From the NCBI GenBank assembly GCA_003154115.1, contig PMCF01000293.1, positions 7,994 to 61,326 on the forward strand: DNA of 53,333 nt, in the 5' to 3' direction. Position numbers and translations under genes: made by a program. Positions 40,301-49,276 of the stretch are shown piece by piece (position 1 is the first letter of the stretch; every line of letters starts with the position of its first letter). The notes beneath the pieces were generated by a model. The model saw nothing but the letters and a program-made list of their open reading frames with translations. It was not told where the DNA came from and ran no database searches. The DNA is from Anaerolineae bacterium (GTDB lineage Bacteria; Chloroflexota; Anaerolineae; Fen-1058).

Positions 40301-40612
40301 ATGGCTATTCCCCTGAGCTGGTATCTCATCGTGGCCGCCGTGCTGTTTTGCATCGGCATTTACGGGGTGTTGGCCCGGCGCAATGCGGTGGGGATTTTGA
40401 TGGGCGTGGAGTTGATGCTGAACGCGGTCAATATCAATCTGGTGGCGTTCTGGCGCTATCTCAATCCGACAGACGTGAGCGGGCAAGCCTTTGCGCTGTT
40501 CGTGCTGGTGGTGGCCGCCGCCGAAGCTGTGGTCGGCCTGGCGTTGATCATCAGCGTGTATCGCAATCGCGGCGACATCGACGCCGAGAATATCAATCTG
40601 TTGAAGCAGTAA
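40301..40612 (+). CDS. nuoK: NADH-quinone oxidoreductase subunit K
   Basis: 103 residues and three membrane helices. GVLARRNAVGILMGVELMLN AVNINLVAF contains the conserved Glu of the second helix (MGVELMLN), and ALFVLVVAAAEAVVGLALII carries the third-helix Glu (AAAEA), both part of the proton path. It is the MrpC-like subunit of complex I. It starts 5 bp after nuoJ, using a ribosome site inside nuoJ. Confidence 0.97.
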   Translation: MAIPLSWYLIVAAVLFCIGIYGVLARRNAVGILMGVELMLNAVNINLVAFWRYLNPTDVSGQAFALFVLVVAAAEAVVGLALIISVYRNRGDIDAENINLLKQ

Positions 40613-40613
40613 T

Positions 40614-40661
40614 TTACTCGTTACTCGTGAAAAGGTTCGTTTGGCAACGAGTAATGAGTAA
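40614..40661. repeat. Heptad-repeat hairpin between nuoK and nuoL
   Basis: TTACTCGTTACTCGT (40614-40628) pairs with ACGAGTAATGAGTAA (40647-40661) at 14 of 15 positions, followed by further CAGTAACGAGTAA. It occupies the gap between nuoK and nuoL. No T-run follows. Confidence 0.85.
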
Positions 40662-40687
40662 TCAGTAACGAGTAAGGGTATTCATTT

Positions 40688-42940
40688 ATGGATCAACAAA
40701 CCCTTGTCTACCTAATCTGGGCGATTCCGCTGCTGCCGTTGACCGCGTTCTTCTTGATCATGCTGTTCACGCGCGGGCACGATCGGTTGAGCCACACCGT
40801 CGCGATCGGGGCGATGGCCCTCTCCTTCATCCTGGCGCAGATCGTCTTCTGGAACGTGATCGGCAACGGCGAAGAGCTGGCCGCCCACCCGATCATCATG
40901 TCGATCCCGTGGCTGCCAGGCCCGAATCCGCTGAACATGGGCGTGCTGGTCGATCCGTTGACGGCCGTCATGTTGTTCATGGTGCCGCTGGCCTGTTTGA
41001 TGATCTTCATCTACAGCGTGGGCTACAGCAACTTCAACAAGCAGCACGACGCGCACGATCAACCGGGCTTTCCGCCGCATAAGGGCCGCGAGCCGATGTA
41101 CTCGCGTTTCTTTGCCTTCCTGTGCCTGTTTGCGGGTGCGATGTTGACGTTGGTGGTCGCCGACAACCTGTTGCTGTTGTTCATCGGCTGGGAAATCATG
41201 GGCCTGTGCTCGTACCTGCTGATCGGGTTCTGGTACGCCCGCACGTATCCTGATCCCAACAAGATTACGCCGCGTCAGGCTGCGGTGAAGGCCTTCATGA
41301 CCACGCGTGTGGCCGATGTTTTCATGCTGCTCGGCATTGCGTTCTTATATACAGCCACCGGCACGTTGTCGTTCCAGCAGATCTTTACCGAGGAAACGAC
41401 GCGTGTGTTGGGCACGGTGATGTTCCTAGGTTTCCCCGTGGCCGCCGTCATTTACATGTTGTTGTTTATCGGCACCATCGGCAAGAGCGCGCAGTTCCCG
41501 CTGCACACCTGGCTGCCCGATGCGATGGAAGGCCCCACGCCCGTCTCGGCTATGATCCATGCGGCCGCGATGGTCAGCGCCGGTGTGTACATGATCATCC
41601 GCATGTTCCCGATTTTAGCGGGCACCGCGCCGCACGGCGAGTTGGTCACCTTCACCCCGATGATTTTGATCGGCACCTTTACGGCCCTCTTCGCCGCCAC
41701 GATTGCTTTTACGCAGCGTGACGTGAAGAAAGTGCTGGCCTACTCGACGATCTCGCAGTTGGGCTTTATGGTCTCAGCGTTGGGTATGGGCGCGTGGGTC
41801 GCGGCGCTCTTCCATCTGATCACCCATGCGTTCTTCAAAGCCCTGCTGTTCATGGGCTCCGGCTCGATCATCCATGGTGTGGAACATGGCATGCACGCGA
41901 TAGCGCACGACGATCATGCTGCGGTCCCGGTCCATGTCGAAGCCGCGCCTGACGATCATGGCCACGCTGACGCCGATCCGCAGGAGCCTGATCTCGATCC
42001 GCAGGATATGTTCAACATGGGCGGCCTGCGCAAGAAGATGCCGTGGACCGCATTGACGTTTGTGATCGGCGGTTTGTCACTGGCGGGCGTTCCCATTTTT
42101 GCCGGTTTCTGGTCGAAAGACGAAATCTTGGGACATGCTTTCAACTATCCGCAGTTCCAGATCGTCTTCTGGGTACTGGTATTCACCGCTTTCCTAACGG
42201 CGTTCTACACCATGCGCCAGATCAGCCTGACGTTCCTGGGCAAGCCGCGCACGGAGGCCGCCGGGCACGCGCACGAATCGCACTGGACGATGCTGCTGCC
42301 GTTGATCATCCTGGCCGTCCTGGCCATTGCAGCGGGATGGGTCGGCATTAAGAGCGATGTCCCCGGGGCAGGTTTGATCAATGGCCCGTTTGCTCAACCT
42401 GGCTCGCCGTTTGAGCGTTTTGTCGAGCCGGCCATTGCCAGTGTCGTCGAGCTGGAGAAGCTGCCGTTTGTTCTTGCGCCCATGCTAATCGCTATCACGG
42501 GATCGCTTGTGGGGTTGTTCCTGGGCTGGTGGGTATATGGCCGCAAGCCGTTGACGGCGGGACAGCCTGATCCGTTGGAAGCAAAGATGGGTTGGGTGTA
42601 TACGCTATTCAAGAACAAGTATTACCTCGACGAGATTTACAACTATGTCTTCGTTCGGCCGGCGCAGCGCGTTGCGGTGTGGATGGGCGATGTGTTCGAT
42701 CGCAAGGGCCTTGACGGGGTGCTGCATGGCATCGCGCGTGGTGCGATGAGCCTGGCGTTGGCCTTCCGCAGTTTTGACACCAAGGTGGTCAACGGCGGCG
42801 CCGACGGGCTGGCGGGTGGTGTTAAGTCGTTGGGACACTGGCTGCGTGATATTCAGACCGGCCGCGTACAGAATTATCTGTTGCTGGCGCTGGTGAGTGC
42901 AGTGTTGTTGATTGCGTTGTACATTACGCTGTTTTCGTGA
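40688..42940 (+). CDS. nuoL: NADH-quinone oxidoreductase subunit L
   Basis: 750 residues, larger than E. coli NuoL (613). The antiporter core is intact: LFIGWEIMGLCSYLLIGFWY (the E of GWExxGLCSYLLI), KSAQFPLHTWLPDAMEGPTP VSAMIHAAAMVSAGVY, and KKVLAYSTISQLGFMVSALG. An insert of about 35 His/Asp/Pro-rich residues (HDDHAAVPVHVEAAPDDHGH onward, about residues 406-440) precedes the MGGLRKKMP loop. The long C-terminus holds the lateral helix region (NKYYLDEIYNYVFVRPAQRV) and ends in one more TM helix. It is the distal proton-pumping subunit; the lateral helix spans neighbouring NuoM/N. Confidence 0.97.
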   Translation: MDQQTLVYLIWAIPLLPLTAFFLIMLFTRGHDRLSHTVAIGAMALSFILAQIVFWNVIGNGEELAAHPIIMSIPWLPGPNPLNMGVLVDPLTAVMLFMVPLACLMIFIYSVGYSNFNKQHDAHDQPGFPPHKGREPMYSRFFAFLCLFAGAMLTLVVADNLLLLFIGWEIMGLCSYLLIGFWYARTYPDPNKITPRQAAVKAFMTTRVADVFMLLGIAFLYTATGTLSFQQIFTEETTRVLGTVMFLGFPVAAVIYMLLFIGTIGKSAQFPLHTWLPDAMEGPTPVSAMIHAAAMVSAGVYMIIRMFPILAGTAPHGELVTFTPMILIGTFTALFAATIAFTQRDVKKVLAYSTISQLGFMVSALGMGAWVAALFHLITHAFFKALLFMGSGSIIHGVEHGMHAIAHDDHAAVPVHVEAAPDDHGHADADPQEPDLDPQDMFNMGGLRKKMPWTALTFVIGGLSLAGVPIFAGFWSKDEILGHAFNYPQFQIVFWVLVFTAFLTAFYTMRQISLTFLGKPRTEAAGHAHESHWTMLLPLIILAVLAIAAGWVGIKSDVPGAGLINGPFAQPGSPFERFVEPAIASVVELEKLPFVLAPMLIAITGSLVGLFLGWWVYGRKPLTAGQPDPLEAKMGWVYTLFKNKYYLDEIYNYVFVRPAQRVAVWMGDVFDRKGLDGVLHGIARGAMSLALAFRSFDTKVVNGGADGLAGGVKSLGHWLRDIQTGRVQNYLLLALVSAVLLIALYITLFS

Positions 42941-42990
42941 TACGTAATGCGTAACGCGTAAGTGGTGTTGTTACGGTTCACGTTTTGTAA

Positions 42991-43120
42991 CTACTCAGCC
43001 GTCGCGCGACGCTGTCATTCCCGCATGCTTCCAGCGGGAATCCAGTAGTCCGACCTGCGCTAATTGCCAATCGTCAGTCTGGATGCCCGATAGAAGCACT
43101 CGGGCATGACGGCTGAGCAG
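42991..43120. mobile_element. MITE-like element, family B copy 3
   Basis: 130 bp with ends CTACTCAGCCGT (42991-43002) and ACGGCTGAGCAG (43109-43120). It contains hairpins ATTCCCGC..GCGGGAAT and ATGCCCGA..TCGGGCAT. It is in the opposite orientation to copy 1 and lies inside the nuo operon between nuoL and nuoM without breaking a gene. Confidence 0.78.
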
Positions 43121-43156
43121 TAACCACGTTTTACGCTTTGCGCGTAAGGATTCGAT

Positions 43157-44707
43157 ATGGATTCAAATCAATTAGTCCTCCTGCTGATTCTCTTCTCGCC
43201 GTTGATCGCCAGCATACTGGTCTTGATTATCGGGAAGCTGGGCGGTAGCGGGGCGGCCAAGTGGAGCGCACTGATCTTCAGCCTGGCACCGCTGGCGCTG
43301 ACGATCTATCTGTGGATCGCCTATCAAAGCGCGCCCGCCAATGCCGACGGATTCAAGTTCGTTTTTTCTTATCCCTGGCTGCCGCAGATCAACAGCAACT
43401 TCACCATCGGCGTCGATGGGATTAGCATGGCGATGATCTTACTCACGGCCATCCTCGCGCCGCTGGGCATCCTCATCTCGTTCAAGATCACCGATCGGCT
43501 GTCGTTGTTCCTGGCCTTGTTCCTGGGGCTGGAAACCGGATTGTTCGGCGTGTTCATGTCGCTGGACCTGGTGTTCTTCTTCATCTTCTGGGAAATCGGC
43601 CTCGTCCCGATGTACTTCCTGATCAATCAATGGGGCAGCGCCAATCGGGAATATGCTTCGCTCAAATTCTTCATCTATACGATGGCCGGCTCGATCGGGC
43701 TGCTGCTCTCCATTCAGCTGATCTGGTCGGCGTTGGGTACCTACAGCATTCCCGCCATCGCCGCGCAGTGGCCGACATTTAACGGCCCGTTCCTGATTCC
43801 GGCAGAGACGGTGAAGAACATCACCTTCTGGTTGTTCGTCATTGCCTTCGCGATTAAAGTGCCAGTGTGGCCGTTCCATACGTGGCTGCCCGATGCGCAC
43901 ACCGAAGCGCCCACCGCCGGTTCGATGATCCTCGCGGGCGTGCTGTTGAAATTAGGTGCGTACGGATTCCTGCGGCTGGTGCTGCCGTTCTTTCCTGCTC
44001 AAGCCGCGCACTTCGCGCCGATCCTGGCGGTGTTGGCGCTGGCCGGGATTGTGTTCACGGCTTTTGCCGCTTACGGTCAGAACGATTTCAAACGGTTGGT
44101 CGCGTATTCCTCGGTCAGCCATATTGGCTTTGTGTTGATGGGGGTCGCCGTGGCTGCGGCGGCCGTAGGCAATCCAGAGTACAAGCAGTACGGCATCAGC
44201 GCCGTGAATGGCGCGGTGCTGCAAATGTTCGCGCACGGCTTATCGGCGGCCGCGATGTTCGCGCTGGTCGGCGTGGTCTACGAGCGGGCGCACACGCGCG
44301 ATCTCAATCAGCTGGGCGGCCTGTGGAAAGTGATGCCCATCTACGGCGGCATCTTGGTCTTCAGTGCGATGGCCAATCTGGGATTGCCCGGATTGGCCGG
44401 TTTCCCCGCAGAATTTCAAGTGGTCAGCGGCGCGTGGCCGGTCTTCACCTTCATCACCGTATTGAGCATGATCGGGTTGTTGATGACTGGCGCGTATGTG
44501 TTGAAGGCGATTCAGAAAGTGCTGCATGGCCCGGTCAATCGCGAACTGCTACATCACGCCGTGATGACCGACATCAGCCGGCGTGAGATCATCGCGCTGG
44601 CGCCGCTGCTGGTGTTGATGCTGGCCGTGGGCGTGTATCCCATGTGGCTGATGGGTGCCATTAACGAATCTGTCACTTTCGCGTTGACGAAGCTCATCGG
44701 CGGTTAA
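43157..44707 (+). CDS. nuoM: NADH-quinone oxidoreductase subunit M (first copy)
   Basis: 516 residues and about 14 helices. The motifs FFIFWEIGLVPMYFLINQWG (helix 5 Glu), KVPVWPFHTWLPDAHTEAPT AGSMILAGVLLKLGAYGFLR (helix 7/8 Lys region) and KRLVAYSSVSHIGFVLMGVA identify NuoM. It is followed by a second, distinct nuoM. This copy has the canonical HTWLPDAHTEAPT sequence. AAGGA upstream of ATG 43157 supports the start. Confidence 0.95.
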   Translation: MDSNQLVLLLILFSPLIASILVLIIGKLGGSGAAKWSALIFSLAPLALTIYLWIAYQSAPANADGFKFVFSYPWLPQINSNFTIGVDGISMAMILLTAILAPLGILISFKITDRLSLFLALFLGLETGLFGVFMSLDLVFFFIFWEIGLVPMYFLINQWGSANREYASLKFFIYTMAGSIGLLLSIQLIWSALGTYSIPAIAAQWPTFNGPFLIPAETVKNITFWLFVIAFAIKVPVWPFHTWLPDAHTEAPTAGSMILAGVLLKLGAYGFLRLVLPFFPAQAAHFAPILAVLALAGIVFTAFAAYGQNDFKRLVAYSSVSHIGFVLMGVAVAAAAVGNPEYKQYGISAVNGAVLQMFAHGLSAAAMFALVGVVYERAHTRDLNQLGGLWKVMPIYGGILVFSAMANLGLPGLAGFPAEFQVVSGAWPVFTFITVLSMIGLLMTGAYVLKAIQKVLHGPVNRELLHHAVMTDISRREIIALAPLLVLMLAVGVYPMWLMGAINESVTFALTKLIGG

Positions 44708-44734
44708 GCGCGTAGTGCATTTGAGGCCTGAACT

Positions 44735-46282
44735 ATGAACTTCGACTTTAGACAGATTGTCTTGACGCTCATCACCTTTGCGCCGATTGTAGCGGCGGTC
44801 ATTATTTTTTTGACGCCGAAAGAGCGCACTCTGGCCGTGCGAGTCACCGCGCTGACCGCGACGAGTATTTCGCTGGTGCTGGCGATCGCCGTGTTCGTGT
44901 TGTACGACCGATCGGCGGCGGCCGTAGACCCCTTGGCCCAATATCAATTTCAGGCGCTGGCACCGTGGGTGCCCTCCTTGGGCATCAGTTATCACGTCGG
45001 CGTGGACGGCATCGGCCTGGTGATGGTGCTGCTGACGGGTGTCGTCGGCGTGATGGGCGTGATTATTTCGTGGAACATCAAAGATCGCCCGCGTGAATTC
45101 TTCGCCTTCTTCATGCTGCTGGTGGCGGGCGTGTTCGGGGTGTTCACTTCGCTGGACTTGTTCCTGCTGGTCTTCTTCTACGAACTGTCGATCTTCCCGA
45201 TGTACATTTTGATCGCTACCTGGGGCTCGACGCGCAAAGAATATGCGGCGATGAAGCTGACATTGTATTTGCTGATTGGATCGATCGTGGCGCTAATCGG
45301 TATCCTGGCGGTCTACTTCTCGGCTGATTCGATCGCGATGGGCTTGCAGCCGGGTCAGCACACGTTCGATCTGCTGCTGCTGCAAAAGGGCAACATTCCG
45401 ATCGATGTGCAGCGCATCTGGTTCCTGCCGATCTTTATCGGGTTTGGCGTGCTGGCCGGTATCTGGCCGTTCCACAACTGGTCACCCGATGGTCACGTGG
45501 CGGCCCCTACGGCTGTCTCGATGATCCACGCGGGTGTGCTGATGAAGCTCGGTGCGTTCGCGGCGATCATTGCCATGCGCCTGCTGCCTCAGGCGGCGAA
45601 GGAACAAATGCCCCTTGTGATTCTGCTGGTGACCGTCAACGTGGTGTATGGCGCGGCCATCGCGATGGTGCAGAAAGATTTCAAGTACGTCATCGGTTTC
45701 TCGTCGGTCAGTCACATGGGACTGGTGACGATGGGCTTCGCCACGATGAATCAAGTCGGCATGAATGGCGCGGTGCTGCAAATGTGGAGCCACGGCATCA
45801 TGACGGCCTGCTTCTTCTCCGTGGTCGGGTTGATCTACGATCGGGCCCATACCCGCCAGATCAACGAATTGAGCGGTTGGTCCAAGTATTTCCCGCTGGC
45901 GACTGTGGCCTTCATCATCGGCGGCCTGGTCAGCATGGGCATGCCCGGCTTGAGCGGCTTCGTGGCTGAACTTCAAATCTTCATGGGGCTCTGGACCGGG
46001 CCGTTCTTCGGGCAAATCTGGTATTACCCCCTCATCGCTATTCTAGCCATCTGGGGTGTGATTCTGACGGCGACCTATGTGCTGCGCATTACGCAGCAGG
46101 TGTTCTTTGGTGAATGGGATCCGCACAAGTGGCACGATCTGCGCCCGTCGAATTTCGGCGACAAACTGGTGTTGATCACATTCTCGGCGCTGATGATCAT
46201 CGTAGGTATCATGCCCTCGATCTTGATGAATACGATTCAACTCGGCACCGCGCCGCTGTTGAAGCTGTTGCAGGGAGGCTAA
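44735..46282 (+). CDS. nuoM: NADH-quinone oxidoreductase subunit M (second copy)
   Basis: 515 residues, a second NuoM-type antiporter subunit. The Glu motif is LLVFFYELSIFPMYILIATW GS, and the helix 7/8 region reads GIWPFHNWSPDGHVAAPTAV SMIHAGVLMKLGAFAAI, differing from the first copy (HNWSPDGHVAAPT instead of HTWLPDAHTEAPT). KYVIGFSSVSHMGLVTMGFA follows. The copies are similar in length but clearly diverged, so this is an old duplication with possibly separate roles. Its 3' end contains the nuoN ribosome site (AGGGAGG). Confidence 0.95.
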   Translation: MNFDFRQIVLTLITFAPIVAAVIIFLTPKERTLAVRVTALTATSISLVLAIAVFVLYDRSAAAVDPLAQYQFQALAPWVPSLGISYHVGVDGIGLVMVLLTGVVGVMGVIISWNIKDRPREFFAFFMLLVAGVFGVFTSLDLFLLVFFYELSIFPMYILIATWGSTRKEYAAMKLTLYLLIGSIVALIGILAVYFSADSIAMGLQPGQHTFDLLLLQKGNIPIDVQRIWFLPIFIGFGVLAGIWPFHNWSPDGHVAAPTAVSMIHAGVLMKLGAFAAIIAMRLLPQAAKEQMPLVILLVTVNVVYGAAIAMVQKDFKYVIGFSSVSHMGLVTMGFATMNQVGMNGAVLQMWSHGIMTACFFSVVGLIYDRAHTRQINELSGWSKYFPLATVAFIIGGLVSMGMPGLSGFVAELQIFMGLWTGPFFGQIWYYPLIAILAIWGVILTATYVLRITQQVFFGEWDPHKWHDLRPSNFGDKLVLITFSALMIIVGIMPSILMNTIQLGTAPLLKLLQGG

Positions 46283-46288
46283 CCCCAC

Positions 46289-47776
46289 ATGACTGGTGAA
46301 CAACTCTTATACGGCCTGTGGGCCATTTTCCCTGAAGTGGTCTTGCTGCTGGTGGGCCTCCTCGTCATCTCGATCGATTTGATCCGGCGCCGCCGCGCCA
46401 ACGCGCGCCTGTTCGGCTATCTGACGATCGGCGGCGCGACGCTGGCTCTGGTGGTGGTGGGCTATCAGATGATCAACGGCCTGCCTGAGCCGTATGCCTT
46501 TTCGGGCATGGTGCGCCTCGATATGTTCTCGCAGATGTTCAACGTGCTGTTCCTCATCGCGTTGATTCTGGCCGTCTTCATCTCGCTGGACGTGAAGGGC
46601 CTGAAGACCAACGGTGAATTCTATGGCCTGATGATCTTCAGCACGGTGGGCATGGGCTTCATGGCCCTGGCCAACAACATCGTCATGTTGTATGTGGGTC
46701 TGGAAACGACGAGTATTGTGCTGTACATGCTGGCGGGCTTCATTCGCGAATCGCGCGTCTCGACCGAGGCCGGCATCAAGTATTTCCTGTTCGGCGCGTT
46801 CACGTCCACGGTTTTGCTGTACGGCCTGAGCTTGCTGTTCGGCTTTACGGGCGGCAAGACCAATTACGGCGAGATTATGCTGGCCGTACAGCATTTGGCG
46901 GCGGGCCAGGAAACGCTGCCGTTGATGGTGGTGCTGGTTTTGATCACGGTCGGGTTTGGTTTCAAAGTGGCGGCGGTGCCGTTCCACATGTGGACGCCGG
47001 ATGTGTACGAAGGCGCGCCCACGCCGATTACGGCCTTCATCTCGGTGGCGTCGAAGGCGGCGGGCTTTGCCGTGTTCATCCGCTTTTTCCTGATCGTCTT
47101 GGGGCCGCTGCAAGAGCAGTGGATTGGTCTCGTCGCCATTTTGGCGGCGGTGACGATGACGCTGGGCAATCTGGTGGCGCTGCAGCAGCGCAACTTCAAG
47201 CGTATGCTGGCCTACTCGTCCATCGCGCAAGCGGGCTATATCTTGATTGGCGTGGCCGCCGTCGGAGAGTTGGGCACGGCCGCCGTGTTGTTTTATCTGA
47301 GCGCTTACGTGCTGACGAATATCACGGCGTTTGCCGTGGCCGAAATCGCGACGAATGCCACCGGCAGCGAATTGATCAAGGATATGGCTGGGCTTAGCCG
47401 GCGCGCTCCCGGCATCGCCTTTGCCCTGTTGGCGGCGATGCTGTCACTGGCGGGCGTGCCGCCGCTGGCCGGTTTCTTTGCCAAGTTCTATATTTTTCAG
47501 GCCGCGATCGGCTATACCAATCCGCTGGGTCAGCATGCGCTGATCTGGCTGGCCATTGTGGGTGTGTTGAACAGCATCGTGGCGCTGTACTACTACCTGG
47601 TGGTCTTGAAGGTGGCGTATGTCGATCGGGCGGAGGGCGAAGATGTCCCGCTCCACACTAGCGGCGGGTTCAAGTTCGCGCTGTTCGTCACGGTGGCCGG
47701 TATGCTGATCATGGGGGTGTTCGCCACACCCGTGTATAACCTGTCCACGCTGGCCGCGCAGGTGTTCACGCACTGA
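46289..47776 (+). CDS. nuoN: NADH-quinone oxidoreductase subunit N
   Basis: 495 residues and about 14 helices. MLYVGLETTSIVLYMLAGFI (helix 5 Glu), KVAAVPFHMWTPDVYEGAPT PITAFISVASKAAGFAVFIR and KRMLAYSSIAQAGYILIGVA are NuoN signatures (FHMWTPDVYEGAPTP is diagnostic). The gene begins 6 bp after the second nuoM and ends the nuo operon. No clear terminator follows; the atp promoter lies in the gap. Confidence 0.97.
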   Translation: MTGEQLLYGLWAIFPEVVLLLVGLLVISIDLIRRRRANARLFGYLTIGGATLALVVVGYQMINGLPEPYAFSGMVRLDMFSQMFNVLFLIALILAVFISLDVKGLKTNGEFYGLMIFSTVGMGFMALANNIVMLYVGLETTSIVLYMLAGFIRESRVSTEAGIKYFLFGAFTSTVLLYGLSLLFGFTGGKTNYGEIMLAVQHLAAGQETLPLMVVLVLITVGFGFKVAAVPFHMWTPDVYEGAPTPITAFISVASKAAGFAVFIRFFLIVLGPLQEQWIGLVAILAAVTMTLGNLVALQQRNFKRMLAYSSIAQAGYILIGVAAVGELGTAAVLFYLSAYVLTNITAFAVAEIATNATGSELIKDMAGLSRRAPGIAFALLAAMLSLAGVPPLAGFFAKFYIFQAAIGYTNPLGQHALIWLAIVGVLNSIVALYYYLVVLKVAYVDRAEGEDVPLHTSGGFKFALFVTVAGMLIMGVFATPVYNLSTLAAQVFTH

Positions 47777-47802
47777 TTCTGCGGTTCGTGCGAATTTTTA
47801 CA

Positions 47803-47867
47803 TTGACGAATCAAATTCCGTGTGCTAAGATAAATGCAGCGCGCGCCCCCCTAACCAACGGGCGCGC
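47803..47867 (+). promoter_or_regulatory. atp operon promoter and leader hairpin
   Basis: TTGACG (47803-47808), a 17-bp spacer and TAAGAT (47826-47831) form a good promoter. A hairpin with arms GCGCGCCC/GGGCGCGC (47841-47848, 47860-47867) lies in the short leader, 12 bp before the first ATG. No T-run follows it. Confidence 0.7.
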
Positions 47868-47879
47868 AAGTGTTGTCCA

Positions 47880-48191
47880 ATGAGTGAGAATAAACCATCG
47901 CCGCCAACCTCCACAGAAGTGGTCTCCAAGACCCTGGCTCAAGGCAGTTTGATCGGGGTGCAGGCTGGTTGCGTAAGTGTCATCGTGGTGATTGCCGCGC
48001 TGGTGGCGGGGATGTTGCTCGATCGGGTCATCGGTACCCAGTACATTTTTACGCTCGGTTTGCTATTGCTGAGCATCCCGGTTAGCCTTGGGGCGATGGT
48101 GTACAGTGTGTTGCGCAGCACGCAAGCGCTGCGCTCGCAACCCGCAGCTCAGTCAACCAAGAAGGAGGACAGTCTTGAAAAGACCCATTAA
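47880..48191 (+). CDS. AtpZ/AtpI-like small membrane subunit of F0
   Basis: 103 residues with two membrane helices (CVSVIVVIAALVAGMLLDRV; YIFTLGLLLLSIPVSLGAMV) joined by the short DRVIGTQY loop, the pattern of AtpZ/AtpI-type proteins that precede atpB. They assist c-ring assembly or Mg transport. Its 3' end overlaps the atpB start by 17 bp and contains the atpB ribosome site (AAGGAGGAC). Confidence 0.8.
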   Translation: MSENKPSPPTSTEVVSKTLAQGSLIGVQAGCVSVIVVIAALVAGMLLDRVIGTQYIFTLGLLLLSIPVSLGAMVYSVLRSTQALRSQPAAQSTKKEDSLEKTH

Positions 48192-49185
48192 GTGGCTCAT
48201 CTTTATCGGGCTAATCGTGTTTTCCTGCGCGTGGATGGGCAGCCCTCTGATCAACTTCGGCAAGTTTCCGGTCATTAAGCTTCCGTCGGAAACGGTCTTC
48301 TCGATCGGGCCGTTGACGGTGACGAACACGCTCATCACGACGGTGATTGCCGACATCGCGCTGCTCACGTTTGCGTTCGTGGCAACCCGCAAGATTCGGC
48401 GCGGTTCACCGGATGCCGAAGTGCCGCGCGGAGCGCAAAACATCTTTGAATTGCTGATCGACATGCTGTACAGTCTCAGCAAGAGCGTGGCCGGTTCCAA
48501 GGCGATGAAGGTCTTCCCGTGGATGGCGACCATTTTCTTGTTCGTCCTGTTTGCGAACTGGACTGAGCTGTTCCCTGGTATTGATAGCATCGGCCTGATC
48601 GAGCGGGCGCATGAAGGAACAGGTTACCCTAAGCAGGAGATCGTCCCCGGCTTCCTGTATACAATTGATCAAGGACAGGGTAAGGAGATCACCATTCCTG
48701 CTACTGCCAGTCAATCGACTGAGTCTAGCGCCGGGCAGCCCGAAGCCTATCAAGTATTGCCTTTCTTCCGTACTCCAACCAGCGACATTAACACGACCTT
48801 GGCTTTGGCCCTGATTACCATGTTCATGGTGCAAGTCTTTGGTGTGCGCGCACTGGGCGGTCACTACTTCTATAAGTTCGTGAACATTCCCGAATTGAAG
48901 CGCGGCGGTCTGGGCTACATGATGTTCATCGTCGGTTTCCTGGAGTTGATTTCAGAAGTCGCCCGCATTCTCTCGTTTACCTTCCGTCTTTTGGGCAATA
49001 TCTTTGCGGGCGGCGTGCTGTTGTTGGTGATGGCCTACATCGTGCCGTTCTTCGTCCCTATACCGTTCCTGGGCTTGGAGTTATTCGTGGGCTTCATCCA
49101 GGCGCTGGTGTTTGCCATGCTGGCCCTGGTCTTCATGAATATGGCCATGCAAGGTCACGGCGATCACGAAGCGGAACATCACTAG
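48175..49185 (+). CDS. atpB: ATP synthase F0 subunit a
   Basis: 336 residues. TTG 48175 is the likely start: AAGGAGGAC lies directly upstream and the next residues (KRPIKWLIFIGLIVFS) begin the protein. The essential arginine helix is ILSFTFRLLGNIFAGGVLLL, and the final helix FVGFIQALVFAMLALVFMNM carries the conserved Gln. The loop between helices 2 and 3 is enlarged (about 60 residues, with DQGQGKEITIPATASQ). The C-terminus is His-rich (GHGDHEAEHH). It forms the proton half-channels against the c-ring. Confidence 0.95.
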   Translation: MKRPIKWLIFIGLIVFSCAWMGSPLINFGKFPVIKLPSETVFSIGPLTVTNTLITTVIADIALLTFAFVATRKIRRGSPDAEVPRGAQNIFELLIDMLYSLSKSVAGSKAMKVFPWMATIFLFVLFANWTELFPGIDSIGLIERAHEGTGYPKQEIVPGFLYTIDQGQGKEITIPATASQSTESSAGQPEAYQVLPFFRTPTSDINTTLALALITMFMVQVFGVRALGGHYFYKFVNIPELKRGGLGYMMFIVGFLELISEVARILSFTFRLLGNIFAGGVLLLVMAYIVPFFVPIPFLGLELFVGFIQALVFAMLALVFMNMAMQGHGDHEAEHH

Positions 49186-49276
49186 AATCGGATTTCGACG
49201 TCGGCGCTGGCAGCCAAGGGCTGACGGTGAGCAATCAACTTAAATTCTCATGACCCCTTGAGGAGGATGGCAAACA

